This document shows, in pieces, positions 32,699 to 43,271 of a stretch of DNA of 64,000 bases. Numbering within the stretch: the first letter of the stretch is position 1; every line of letters starts with the position of its first letter. The stretch spans positions 8,068,501-8,132,500 of the forward strand of contig CANTUQ010000055.1 of assembly GCA_947683425.1 (NCBI GenBank), read 5' to 3'. The notes below the pieces were generated by a model that was not told the origin of the DNA, did not search any database, and saw nothing but the letters and a program-made list of their open reading frames with translations. Source of the stretch: Excoecaria cochinchinensis. Its lineage: Eukaryota; Streptophyta; Magnoliopsida; Malpighiales; Euphorbiaceae. Made by a program: the position numbers and the translations under genes.

Positions 32699-33541
32699 TG
32701 TTGTGCATTTTCTAATGATGCAACATACCGCAAGTATACGGTGTACCGCAATAGTACTTTAGATATCGATCCCACAGGGAACGTCTTTACACACTATTAC
32801 TAATTGATTTTAATCTTGTTTACAATGATAATTAATGGTAGAGTTGGTTTTAATCTAATCTAACATGTAAACTAATTATAACTAATTAATGATAGTCAAA
32901 AGAAGATAAAATAAATCATGAAGAATAATTAAAGACAATGAACTTGATTCCATCATTTAGATTAACATCTTTCATCTTTTCATGCAAGCCAAGTTAGAAT
33001 AAACTTTTAACTCACTCTCTCGACATGAATTAAAATGGCTAAAACATATAATTAAAATTCTAACTCACAATTTTCATTAATGAATTAGAGGTTTCTAATT
33101 ACATATTTTAAGAATAAACACTAACCTATAGCAATTATCTCAATATACCAATCTCTTAAATATATCTTAATAATGAATCTCTATTAAATGTCAGATAAAG
33201 CAAACTCTCGAATTACTTTAACTTGTAAAAATCATGCAAAAGATATTAATAAAGAATCTACAATGAAAGACTATGAAAGTAGACGGAAATAGAAAGAATT
33301 ACAATATGCAAGTTCATTAAAATGATATTCATAAAGATATTGGAGAAGAATTAAAAATAAGAGAATAAAATAGAAGTTCTTCAACCCTTTTCTCAATCTC
33401 TTGAAACAGATTTTCTTCTCCTTGATCTTCTTTTTCAAAACATAAAAACTAAATAATAAAACTAAAGAATATTGTTTAACTAAAATACAGAAAAATTACT
33501 TAACTAAAAATTCATCCTCTCTTAAAATTACAGTTAACTAA

Positions 33542-33549
33542 TATTTATA
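33542..33549 (-). promoter_or_regulatory. TATA box candidate of E5 3' LTR
   Basis: TATAAATA on the minus strand just downstream of the GC-rich palindrome block, 846-853 bp from the LTR start. Same in the other LTR at 38644-38651. Confidence 0.55.
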
Positions 33550-33654
33550 GATGTTGATTGAAAGTTGATGTCCCTTGAAGATGTCTCTTGGGAATGGTTG
33601 CAAATTTTGGTGAAAGAAGACAACTTTTCATATGCCTTTTGGCCCAAAACTGCC

Positions 33655-34175
33655 CCAACGGTCGTTTCTGTCGCGCTCGCAACGGTGTCGCGATCGCGAC
33701 AGAACGCGCTGGTCGTTTTCTTCTTTCTTTCTTTCTCTCGGTTTTCTCTTCCTTCTCTGGCCAGTCACGTCGCGTGACTCCCCATCACAGCGTGTCTTCG
33801 CGTGTGCGTGGCGTGACTGGCGCTCACGTCGCGTTTCCTCGCCTCCTCCTCTTCTCTTCTCTTTTCCCTTCCTTTCCTGGCCTCTCTGTGGCGTCACGTC
33901 GCGTGACCTTTGCTCACGGCGTGACTCTTCTCTCCTGTCCTAGTCGGATGCAACATCCTAGTCGGATTCCATATCCTAGTCGTGCTCTCCTTCTCCCACT
34001 TCCTTGCTTCTTCTTCGTTCTGCTATACCCATCCGACCCGTGCTTGTCTATCCTAGTCGGATGAATTGTCCTACTCGGATGCTTACTTCCTCTTCCCTTT
34101 TCTTCTTCTTTCTTTTTCTACTCAAGGCCTGTCCGACTCGTGTTATCACCTCCTAGTCAGATCCTGCTCTGCTCT
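33655..34175. repeat. U3 GC-rich palindrome block, E5 3' LTR
   Basis: Contains TGTCGCGATCGCGACA (perfect palindrome near 33688), GTCACGTCGCGTGAC (near 33763), related TCACG/CGTGA pairs near 33890-33925 and several TCCTAGTCGGAT copies (33937-34170). It lies between LTR start and TATA box. Duplicated at 38757-39277. Confidence 0.85.
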
Positions 34176-34394
34176 TCTCGTGCTCCACCTCCAGTACCTC
34201 CTGTTTTCTCACCATCACAGCTTATTTGCTCAATTTAATGCTCAAAAAGACCTGTAAACACAACAATCACACATACAAACAGATATACACATAATCTAAC
34301 ACACATGACATCTAATATACAGATAATTGCACAATTAATATCCTAATCTCACACAAAACATATACTCAATTATACATTAACTAAGCTCCTATCA

Positions 34395-34411
34395 AATTCC
34401 CCCACACTTAA
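34395..34411 (-). other. E5 polypurine tract
   Basis: TAAGTGTGGGGGAATTT on the minus strand, directly upstream of the LTR start TGATAGG. Confidence 0.85.
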
Positions 34412-35497
34412 TCCTTGCTTGTCCCCAAGCAAGACAAAAGACATGAGCAAATTTAACAGCTAGTAAACATAATTACAAAGCAATGTTCATTCAGCATATA
34501 CACTAGAATTGCAAAGATCAACTATCCCAAATACTCACAAATGCCAATAAATCAAAATTTAACATATGCATTAAAAATTCAACAAGTTACTCAACTTTAC
34601 TAACCCCAACATAAAGAATACTAAATCTCGTAAAACTAATCATGAACTAAAGAGAGAAATTTGATCATAAAGTTAAAAATTCTAAGTTTTCCAGTTGCTT
34701 TTTAAGACCAATGTAAGCTCACTCACCCTTATTCTAATCTCATGGCATTTTTAGACTTTACTTTTTCTTTTTATTTTTCTTTTCAATTTTTTTTTTCTTT
34801 CACATGGGTATAACTTTTTATTGAATCCCATGTATAGCAAGAGAAGTTAATATGGGTGCGTTTTACGCTCCATCCCATATTTTTGAAATTTTGAATGTAC
34901 ATCTTGCTATTTTTTTCTTTTTATAACTTAAGTGGGTGCATTTTATGCTCCATCCCACTTTTGACTTTTCTTTTTATTTTTTCAAGTCCTCATCCATTAT
35001 TGAAAAGAAATAAGGGCAAGTATTATGGCTATAGTTTCCATAGGCAACTAAAAAATGAAAATTTTAAACTAAATGAGTAAATTCTAACTTTAAAAACATG
35101 GTTAGTTAAAAAGACTAAATAATCTATAATGTTGAAATAAGTAAAACCAAATAACTTGAAAAACTTAAAACACATTCCAAAAATTTTGAAAAATTGGTAA
35201 AAATGAGCATAAAAAAATAAATGACTTCACAACCTATATAACATGCAGAGTGAACAATGCCTTATAATAAAGCTTACTCAAAAGCCTAATTAAAACAAAC
35301 ACACAACCTATAAGCATACTCACAAAACAATCATACAATTAACATGCACAATATATATACATAATTATATCACATACACAAACACAAACCAATAAACACA
35401 CTCCCCCACACTTAAAACACACATTGTCCGCAATGTGAAGGAATGACACACAATAAACAAATAAATAAAGAAAAATTAAGAGAAGAGAACTCCCCTA
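34412..35497 (-). other. E5 3' UTR
   Basis: AT-rich, no gene. Two related segments (34805-34880 and 34930-34970 region) share GGGTGCNTTTTACGCTCCATCCC-like wording, an inverted or tandem UTR repeat also typical of Athila-like 3' ends. Confidence 0.6.
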
Positions 35498-36637
35498 TCA
35501 TGGCGATGGTGGAGGCGAAGGAACCCGAAACCCAACTTGATTCATGAAGTTATCAAATTTGTACTCCAACCTTCGTTGTCTTCTAGCTAAAATGGTTTGT
35601 TGATCTTGTATGTGGTGCAGGTTACTAAGAATCTGATCAAACATGGCTGGAATATTGGGGCTTGATGATCCAACTTCAAGTGCAGTAGGAACCTCATGCA
35701 TTGATGCATCACCACTAGGTTCCTCCTCACCCTCTTCTTGTTGTGCAGAGGGACCTGCAAAATCCCTCCAACAAGATCTCAAGCGAGGTGGAATTTCCTG
35801 AAAATCATTATTAACCACACCTCCACGCACAAATAAATGCTTAGTAAAATATTTACAAGGAAGTATGTTAGCAAATGCACGAACAGAAACATGTAAATGT
35901 TTAGTAATAGCAGCAATGATATGCCCATGGGTAAGAGGTGAATTTTTCTTGTTAACACCTTGCAACAATTCATTGAATATCCAATATGACCAACAAATAG
36001 GCTTACCTTTATGCACACACCACATGAGAAATAATTCATTCAAAGAAACCCGATTAAACTCCATCCGATTAAAAACATAGGAAGCTAAAATTTTGTGCAA
36101 AATCCAAAATCTTAAATCTTTGATAAACATGGATTTAGCATCCCTAGTTTTGAAAAGAGTTTGTATATCAGTCAAATACGTCCAAAACTCATTCGGGTTA
36201 AAAGATCTAGGAAACTCTGTTAATCCATGTTGTGAAAAGCCATAAATCCTATGCATCATGAAATATGTAAGTGTGTATGACCTATCTTCTAGGCGAAAAT
36301 CTAACAACCTATCATTATGTTCATTTTGTTGCAATGTAGTGTAAAACTCAAACACAAGATCAGGATAAAAGGGCTCATGCATAGCAGCAAATCTAGACAA
36401 ACCACAACCAGCAAGCATTTCATTCAAAACATTAAGAAAACCAGATTGTTCAAGCAAATCTGTAGGGAAAAACCTACATTGCAATGCACCTCTGTCCTGA
36501 AAAGTTAGGAAACGATTACCTTCTTCAGCGGAATGGATGGGAAAATTAGCACCAAGGGCAGTAGAAATAGGTACCTGAGATTCCTCCACTGGCTCCTGGT
36601 TAGCGCTTGAAGGTGTGGGATTCTTAGTTCTCACCAT
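35498..36637 (-). CDS. E5 Athila-type accessory protein, intact ORF
   Basis: Open frame of 379 residues starting at ATG 36637 (MVRTKNPTPSSANQEPVEES). The frame stays open 54 codons upstream to 36799, but MVRTK fits the usual start of this protein class and lies just after an untranslated region. Residues about 50-270 form one conserved-looking globular region (GFLNVLNEMLAGCGL, FEFYTTLQ, RIYGFSQHGLTEFP, FNPNEFWTYLT). An acidic linker and a C-terminal amphipathic helix (ILARRQRRLEYKFDNFMNQV) follow. Known relatives sit downstream of integrase in Athila elements; function is unresolved. No signal peptide or membrane helix is convincing after the chosen start. It is the only intact ORF of this size in the window. 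Confidence 0.75.
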   Translation of the reverse strand: MVRTKNPTPSSANQEPVEESQVPISTALGANFPIHSAEEGNRFLTFQDRGALQCRFFPTDLLEQSGFLNVLNEMLAGCGLSRFAAMHEPFYPDLVFEFYTTLQQNEHNDRLLDFRLEDRSYTLTYFMMHRIYGFSQHGLTEFPRSFNPNEFWTYLTDIQTLFKTRDAKSMFIKDLRFWILHKILASYVFNRMEFNRVSLNELFLMWCVHKGKPICWSYWIFNELLQGVNKKNSPLTHGHIIAAITKHLHVSVRAFANILPCKYFTKHLFVRGGVVNNDFQEIPPRLRSCWRDFAGPSAQQEEGEEEPSGDASMHEVPTALEVGSSSPNIPAMFDQILSNLHHIQDQQTILARRQRRLEYKFDNFMNQVGFRVPSPPPSP

Positions 36638-37776
36638 TGTTGTGTTAAAGCAGAAAATGTGAACAAGAGATAACGTAAAACCCAAAGAAAATGGAACAAA
36701 TGGAAGGAGGACAAAATGCTGTATTAATGATGCAGAAATTGAAATAGATAGAAGGAACAGGTAAAACGGTGAAGAAAACAACGAAAAATAAGAGAACAAA
36801 GTGTAGTTTTTAGGAAAGAAACCTTGCGAATGATGGAGATAAATTCACAAATGGAAGTAAAATGGACTACACAGACAAACGAAGAGGAAGAAAGAAAATA
36901 ACGAAAAACCCAAAACAAAGGAAGAAATAGAGAAGAGCAAGAAGCTGACAACGAAGAGAAACAATAATGAAAGGAAAACAGAGTGCTTGCGTGAAGGAAA
37001 TCTTGCAAAACGATTAAAGACTGAGTATGGTGTGCGACTCGAATTGAAGAACACGACAAGGAGAGAATATGAAGAAAACGAAAAGAAAACGAGAGGGAAT
37101 CTAAATAGCGTAAGTTTAAAAGTTAGGGTTTTAAAAATAAAACTCCCCTGTTTTAATTTCTAGATTGGTACTTTTAGGGTTAATGGTAATTAATCTAAGG
37201 TTAATGAAACGTAAAACAAGCACTTAACAAGAAATAAAATCAGGTTAGAAAGAATCTGCAAGTAAATAAAATAATTGAGGGAAAAGAAAACTTACAGCGA
37301 TTAAAAAGAGGAAAAAAAACCGATGCTCTATGAAATCTGGGCACCAGCACGAGTCGGACAGACCAGCACGACTCGTGTTCTGGCGTCTTACTCGGATGCT
37401 CCTTCTGAGTTTGCTTGCAAATCCTCTCTGTCGCGAGCGCGATGTTGCCCACACTCGCGACAGAACTCTACGATATTTTTTTTATTTAAATAAATTAAAT
37501 TAAATTAGTCTAATCTTCCTAACTTAACTGTAACATAAAAATCAAATGTGTTAGTAACATAAGAAACAAAAATACATAAATTAATACATAAATCTATCTA
37601 TACAAATCTAACATAACATAAAATATATTTAGAAAGAAAATAAAACTAAGTAAACCACAAATCCTGTAAGCCAAAAACAAAACACAAAATTAAACTAAAA
37701 CAAACAAACAAATTAAAACAAACAAAATATTGTAATCCAAAATCATAAATCAATTTTTATAATGGTAAACAACCGT
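36638..37776 (-). other. E5 5' untranslated region
   Basis: Between primer site and the ORF. It holds the internal palindrome block 37335-37465 and an AT-rich leader. No gag or pol similarity is visible, which marks the deletion. Confidence 0.65.
37335..37465. repeat. Internal palindrome block of E5
   Basis: AGCACGAGTCGGAC and GCACGACTCGTG near 37347-37376, and TGTCGCGAGCGCGATG with ACTCGCGACAGA near 37427-37465. Same vocabulary (CGACTCG, TCGCGACA) as the E5 LTR block. Confidence 0.8.
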
Positions 37777-37794
37777 TCCCCGGCAACGGCGCCA
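37777..37794 (-). other. E5 primer binding site
   Basis: TGGCGCCGTTGCCGGGGA on the minus strand, six bases from the LTR end; intact Athila-type site. Confidence 0.9.
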
Positions 37795-38643
37795 AAAACT
37801 TGTTGTGCATTTTCTAATGATGCAACATACCGCAAGTATACGGTGTACCGCAATAGTACTTTAGATATCGATCCCACAGGGAACGTCTTTACACACTATT
37901 ACTAATTGATTTTAATCTTGTTTACAATGATAATTAATGGTAGAGTTGGTTTTAATCTAATCTAACATGTAAACTAATTATAACTAATTAATGATAGTCA
38001 AAAGAAGATAAAATAAATCATGAAGAATAATTAAAGACAATGAACTTGATTCCATCATTTAGATTAACATCTTTCATCTTTTCATGCAAGCCAAGTTAGA
38101 ATAAACTTTTAACTCACTCTCTCGACATGAATTAAAATGCCTAAAACATATAATTAAAATTCTAACTCACAATTTTCATTAATGAATTAGAGGTTTCTAA
38201 TTACATATTTTAAGAATAAACACTAACCTATAGCAATTATCTCAATATACCAATCTCTTAAATATATCTTAATAATGAATCTCTATTAAATGTCAGATAA
38301 AGCAAACTCTCGAATTACTTTAACTTGTAAAAATCATGCAAAAGATATTAATAAAGAATCTACAATGAAAGACTATGAAAGTAGACGGAAATAGAAAGAA
38401 TTACAATATGCAAGTTCATTAAAATGATATTCATAAAGATATTGGAGAAGAATTAAAAATAAGAGAATAAAATAGAAGTTCTTCAACCCTTTTCTCAATC
38501 TCTTGAAATAGATTTTCTTCTCCTTGATCTTCTTTTTCAAAACATAAAAACTAAATAATAAAACTAAAGAATATTGTTTAACTAAAATACAGAAAAATTA
38601 CTTAACTAAAAATTCATCCTCTCTTAAAATTACAGTTAACTAA

Positions 38644-38651
38644 TATTTATA
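38644..38651 (-). promoter_or_regulatory. TATA box candidate of E5 5' LTR
   Basis: TATAAATA on the minus strand, identical context to 33542-33549; would drive the E5 transcript. Confidence 0.55.
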
Positions 38652-38756
38652 GATGTTGATTGAAAGTTGATGTCCCTTGAAGATGTCTCTTGGGAATGGT
38701 TGCAAATTTTGGTGAAAGAAGACAACTTTTCATATGCCTTTTGGCCCAAAACTGCC

Positions 38757-39277
38757 CCAACGGTCGTTTCTGTCGCGCTCGCAACGGTGTCGCGATCGCG
38801 ACAGAACGCGCTGGTCGTTTTCTTCTTTCTTTCTTTCTCTCGGTTTTCTCTTCCTTCTCTGGCCAGTCACGTCGCGTGACTCCCCATCACGGCGTGTCTT
38901 CGCGTGTGCGTGGCGTGACTGGCGCTCACGTCGCGTTTCCTCGCCTCCTCCTCTTCTCTTCTCTTTTCCCTTCCTTTCCTGGCCTCTCTGTGGCGTCACG
39001 TCGCGTGACCTTTGCTCACGGCGTGACTCTTCTCTCCTGTCCTAGTCGGATGCAACATCCTAGTCGGATTCCATATCCTAGTCGTGCTCTCCTTCTCCCA
39101 CTTCCTTGCTTCTTCTTCGTTCTGCTATACCCATCCGACCCGTGCTTGTCTATCCTAGTCGGATGAATTGTCCTACTCGGATGCTTACTTCCTCTTCCCT
39201 TTTCTTCTTCTTTCTTTTTCTACTCAAGGCCTGTCCGACTCGTGTTATCACCTCCTAGTCGGATCCTGCTCTGCTCT
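38757..39277. repeat. U3 GC-rich palindrome block, E5 5' LTR
   Basis: Copy of 33655-34175 with few changes (CATCACGGCGTG here, CATCACAGCGTG there). Confidence 0.85.
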
Positions 39278-39496
39278 TCTCGTGCTCCACCTCTAGTACC
39301 TCCTGTTTTCTCACCATCACAGCTTATTTGCTCAATTTAATGCTCAAAAAGACCTGTAAACACAACAATCACACATACAAACAGATATACACATAATCTA
39401 ACACACATGACATCTAATATACAGATAATTGCACAATTAATATCCTAATCTCACACAAAACATATACTCAATTATACATTAACTAAGCTCCTATCA

Positions 39497-39501
39497 GTAC
39501 T
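39497..39501. repeat. E5 target site duplication, right copy (GTACT)
   Basis: GTACT, identical to 32694-32698. Confidence 0.95.
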
Positions 39502-40018
39502 GTCAATTCTTACTTCCTTCTCAATTTGCAACTTTGTCATTGAACCCATGAATGTATATGGAGTAGGAAATTAGGGCATGTTTTGTGCATGAATATGGTT
39601 GTTGATTTTACACAAATTCTTGGCTGAAATTGGAAATTGTTAGCCTTTAACTACTTTGTTCTACATTTTACTACTTTCAATTTCAAATTTGGGTTGTTGT
39701 TAGTGCCTGTGGTTTCCAATTACAGTGAGTAAATTTGCTGCATACCAATTGTTTGATAGAATGCTTCAATGAACCTCTTTCTAGATTTTGCATTCCTTGA
39801 CATGTTGGAATGCAGAGTTTAGTTTGCCATATGTTTACATGTGCTTTATGCTGTCATTGAACATTCTTGACTTCTTTTTGAATTGATGTATCTCTTTTAC
39901 AATCAAATGGGCATGTGAGATTGTTTTTGCTTGGTTAGAATGAGCTTGTTAATTGATGCCGATATTTAGGGCCATTTCAAAGAATGCTATTGAATTTGGT
40001 CATTTGTTTTCATGCAGT
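39502..40018 (+). other. E4 post-integrase segment resumed, ending in acceptor-like site
   Basis: Non-coding T-rich DNA ending TTTGTTTTCATGCAG at 40017 or 40018, immediately before coding sequence that lacks an ATG. This looks like a 3' splice site. The comparable TTGTTTTCAG lies before the 24119 pseudogene start. Confidence 0.6.
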
Positions 40019-41078
40019 GGCTCCTAAGAGAAAGAGTTCAGCTATTGCCTCTAGTTCCTCCAGCCAACCCTCTGTCAACATTTCCAAGGTGTTGAGTTGG
40101 GTACCAAGCAGCAAGAAGGTGGCTTATGCATTATTCTCCAAATGTTCATATATTCCGACTACTTATTTGGATTTTGATTTGCTTGGAAACCCGGGAATAC
40201 AGAATGAAATTCAATGACTTATTGCAAACATTGGCTGGGAGAGGTTATTTACATATAATGAGAAGGTTTATCCCGACTAAACCAGAGATTTTGTGGCAAC
40301 TGTCACCTATCGGATCAGCCGAGATCCTTCTAGAGATCCTAGAGCTGTTTCATTCTTTTTGGAAGGCACAGAGTATGAGATTTCTTTTGTGAGATTCGCA
40401 GAGCTACAAGGCTTCCCTCCCCTTGCACTGGATTGTTTTGATGATTATGACAAAGATAATGCTTGGGCGTCCATCAGAGATACCGTGACAGCCACTACGT
40501 ACGTGTCGGGAAAGACGAAGGCGCACCATCTCAATAGCCACGCCCTACAAATTATTCATCGATTTTTCTCGTTGTCTTTTTTGAGTCATGTAGACTCAGC
40601 GGGGCAGGTGAACCTACCTGAGGCGCTATTTTTAGGATGTATGGTAAGGGGAGTGCATATTAATGGTGCTCCACATTTATGGCATAAATTAGAGGAAATG
40701 CAGTGGAACCCAAAGAAGGTAAAAAAGATAGCGCTTGGCGGTTTGGTGACTATTATTGCTAAGGTGGTACATCACCCATTGAGGAAACCCAAACCACTAC
40801 CTTACATTGCAACTATTCATAAGAAGATGTTGAAAAATATGAAGGTGATAGCGGATGATGAGACAACTGCAAATGGGTATCGTTTGACTACTCGAGAGGA
40901 GTATCTATAGAGAGTGGAGCATGGCTTGGGAGGCTTACTGCGTGAGCAACAGGAAGATCCTGAAGCACCAGCCCCTCTAGTCCCAGAGCATGAGTATTTC
41001 TCCTCTCAGCAGTACGCCGCACTGATGGAATGCATGGAGTCCATCTCCGCAGCGCAAGCGGACCTGCAATCTCAAATG
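40019..41078 (+). pseudogene. E4 accessory ORF (Athila-type), truncated
   Basis: Begins at the acceptor-like site with APKRKSSAIASSSSS, which would gain its ATG only by splicing. The frame reads to a stop at 40215. A shifted frame continues from about 40270 (PTKPEIL, VATVTYRISRDPSRDP) through 40910 (SHVDSAGQVNLPEALFLGCMVRGVHING). A third part (40914-41078) holds the EYFSSQQYAALMECM helix. Similar in kind to the E5 ORF. The end is missing because the unrelated LTR at 41079 cuts in after DLQSQM. Role in the element is unknown. Confidence 0.75.
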
Positions 41079-42180
41079 TGTCTTACATACTTCTCACACC
41101 ATAACATCATTTTATCTCATTCTTTTTCATGCTATTAGATCATTTCACATGTGATTACCATCCACAAACCATCACATGTCATGTAAACACATAAATTCAT
41201 CATGATACACATGCATATGCCCATACATACATTCGGCCAACATTCCATCTTTTCACCATTAATTCTTTTAATCCACTTTATCACTTATTTAAGTCAATTG
41301 CATGCTGTTTAACATCACTATACCATTTATTTCCATTAAAACACATCAAAATCTCATTTTTACTCATGATTACCATTCGGCCACATGTGTATCACATACA
41401 TAACACATCCTTCACATGGTCTAACACATACCCTTCATTAATTAACATGCTAAATATCATAAATCCATTAAAATCATGCATTATCTTCCATTTAAACACA
41501 TGAAAATCCTATACTTTCAATTCGGCCAAAGAAAGAACTTTTCATACAAAATTATTTTCTTCTTTTTAATCATTCATTCCATCATTTTTAACATCCCTAA
41601 GCATGAATATAAGGTTAATTTCAATTAAACATGCCTTAAACACATACATGGTTAACCAACATAACCTAAAACACATACTAACACATGGAAATAGATGGAA
41701 TTTGCAATCACTAACCTCAAATCCTTGCTATATACTCCTCAAGACGTCTTTTCCTTACCTTTAGGTTGGCTAGATGTCCCTTCACCTAGTGGACATAATA
41801 GAGTTCAGAAACAAAAATGTAGATCTAGTCAAAACCATGCTTCCTTTCCACAAATAAACTTCATAAACATCTTATACACATCCTAAAGTACCCATAGGAA
41901 CCTTGAAACAAAATTAAAACACTTAAAACACATACCTCAATTTCACACCTAAACCTTCAAGTCTAGGTTTTTCCCACATTCCAACCACCAAATGGACTTC
42001 CAAGGGTACCAAAAGAAACTAGAGGAGCTGAACTTTGATGGGGAAGCTTGATTTATGGGTGAGATGAAGAAATTTTGGAAGAAAAATGGAGAAGAAGAGG
42101 AGAAGTTCAATTCGACCAAGGAGAAGAGAGAGGAGGGAGGTTTAGATGGAGAATTATAGATTTCTCCAGCCTTTTAGGTC

Positions 42181-42188
42181 TATTTATA
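42181..42188 (-). promoter_or_regulatory. TATA box candidate of the unclassified LTR
   Basis: TATAAATA on the minus strand, downstream of the CCGG-type palindromes. Confidence 0.5.
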
Positions 42189-42199
42189 TGAGTGAGGTT

Positions 42200-42620
42200 T
42201 AACCGAACTGGGTCCAACCGGAGTGGTCAGACCGGTTTGGTCTGATTTTTTGTTTTTGGGTCATTTTGCACTGTTTTGGGTAAATTGAATGTTCCTGACC
42301 TCTTTTTCACTCCCAATCAATTCCATCATGTTTATATTATCAAAAATAACCTCCACACAAAATTTTAGCTCAATCGGAGACCATTTGGGGCTCGGCTCAC
42401 CTAAACCGGTCCGGTTCAATACAGTCGGTTTCTGCCGTAAAACTCAAATCTAAAACTGTCAAAAAATTCTAAAAATTATTCTAAGCTTGTAAAATTCCCA
42501 CAGTGATACTTTTTATCCACTCTAGCATCTCCAAAAAATTTGGTCAAACCTCGGTCAAGCTCCGGTTCAACCGAACGGAATTTCAGAAGGACATTCGGGG
42601 GCGATATGACCTCGTTTTCA
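42200..42620. repeat. CCGG-type palindromes upstream of TATA
   Basis: TCAGACCGGTTTGGTCTGA (near 42228), AACCGGTCCGGTT (near 42403) and CCGGTTCAACCG (near 42561) plus weaker copies. They occupy the same position relative to TATA as the arrays in the Tat- and Athila-like LTRs. Confidence 0.75.
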
Positions 42621-42703
42621 CACAAAACTGCACCACTCGACTCCATTCACTCTACAGATTATTCCTATGCAATAATATTTTTTTGACTTACTATAGCTAT
42701 TAG

Positions 42704-42734
42704 CTTCCCAGAAGGTCACCCATCCCAGAACTAC
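42704..42734 (-). repeat. 5S-rRNA-like tract in LTR
   Basis: On the minus strand GTAGTTCTGGGATGGGTGACC and onward resembles the 3' part of plant 5S rRNA around the C box (plant 5S has GTAGTACTAGGATGGGTGACC), with few mismatches over about 31 bases. The rest of 5S is absent because E6 begins here. Not a functional 5S gene. Confidence 0.75.
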
Positions 42735-42964
42735 TGATAAGTTGCAATTATATTAATATTTTAGATTAATTCTTGGCATAATTATGTGTTTTATTTATTT
42801 AATTTTAATATTAATTAGTTAGTTTTTGTCTTTTTATTAATTTATAATGTTTTTATAATTTTTAATAAGTTTTGGGATGTTTTTAGGTGTTTTATTTTAA
42901 TCCGGAGCTAAATTGGAGGTTCGGGATTGATTTTAGGAACAATTGGTGAAAGAGGGCAAAATTT

Positions 42965-43262
42965 GCCTAAAGCACAGCCGTGCTTTTCAGTAGCACAGCT
43001 GTGCTTTCGAAGGGAGCGCGCAACAGCATGAGCAGCTGAGGACACAACTGTGTTTTCTCGCAAAACATAGCTGTGTTACGCAGCAGGAAGCGCGCGCGCA
43101 CGGAGCAACAACGCGCATTGTCTCGCCCACAACACAACTGTGTTTCTACGAGAAACACAGCTGTGTTACACTGTTCCCATCACGACGCAATGCAACCCTA
43201 AAGCACTACTTACTCAAGAACATAGCTGTGCTTTATGAAAGCACAGCTGTGCTTTTCTCCTG
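42965..43262. repeat. U3 palindrome array of E6 (AGCACAGCTGTGCT)
   Basis: At least eight copies of palindromes centred on CAGCTG or CAACTG: AAAGCACAGCTGTGCTTT and the variant GAAACACAGCTGTGTT. The outer pair G-C versus A-T changes in step. Starts 230 bp from the LTR start and ends directly at the TATA box. Confidence 0.9.
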
Positions 43263-43264
43263 AC

Positions 43265-43271
43265 TATAAAA
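43265..43271 (+). promoter_or_regulatory. TATA box candidate of E6 LTR
   Basis: TATAAAA three bases after the last palindrome of the U3 array. Confidence 0.6.

Larger units (their letters stand above)
32699..34394 (-). repeat. E5 3' LTR
   Basis: On the minus strand TGATAGGAGCTTAG to ATGCACAACA, 1,696 bp. ORFs inside (for example 33588-34064) recur in both LTRs and are not supported as genes. Confidence 0.95.
32699..39496 (-). mobile_element. E5: young Athila-like derivative with accessory ORF only
   Basis: Two direct LTRs of 1,696 bp each (32699-34394 and 37801-39496), polypurine tract, intact primer site and perfect GTACT duplication. I count about five LTR mismatches by eye (near 33028, 33408, 33790, 34148 and 34192). 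The 3.4-kb interior has no gag, protease, RT or integrase. It keeps a palindrome-bearing segment followed by a 379-codon accessory ORF, the same order as the region after integrase in E4, so it looks like a gag-pol deletion derivative mobilised in trans. Confidence 0.94.
37801..39496 (-). repeat. E5 5' LTR
   Basis: Same length and ends as 32699-34394. TATA candidate at 38644-38651, palindrome block at 38757-39277. Confidence 0.95.
24345..41078 (+). mobile_element. E4: Athila-like element, decayed, split by E5
   Basis: The order is 5' LTR, primer site, gag, protease, RT, RNase H, integrase, a non-coding segment with palindromes, the E5 insertion, and the accessory ORF. The accessory ORF is cut at 41078 by an unrelated LTR, and no 3' LTR is seen. 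Gag-pol is one long frame until about 29653 and then shifted. It carries about a dozen stops and at least two frameshifts, so E4 is old and inactive. The segment order matches Athila-type elements. Confidence 0.9.
41079..42734 (-). repeat. Unclassified minus-strand LTR, cut by E6
   Basis: On plus it starts TGTCTTACAT after AAATG and is AT-rich with recurring ATTCGGCCA words. A TATAAATA lies on the minus strand at 42188-42181, which gives the orientation. Upstream of TATA are AACCGG/CCGGTT palindromes. The minus-strand start carries a 5S-rRNA-like tract and is cut at 42734 by the E6 LTR. No internal coding region is attached, so it may be a solo LTR. Lineage unknown. Confidence 0.6.

Noticed and set aside
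33588..34064. 158-codon ORF repeated at 38690-39166
   Set aside because: Present in both E5 LTRs over the palindrome block; low-complexity Ser/Arg/Phe content; part of the LTR, not a gene.
35498..36637. Host gene
   Set aside because: It sits between a primer site and polypurine tract inside paired LTRs with a target duplication and resembles Athila accessory ORFs.
42704..42734. 5S rRNA gene
   Set aside because: Only about 31 bases of similarity, with mismatches, and no A box; an LTR-embedded remnant.
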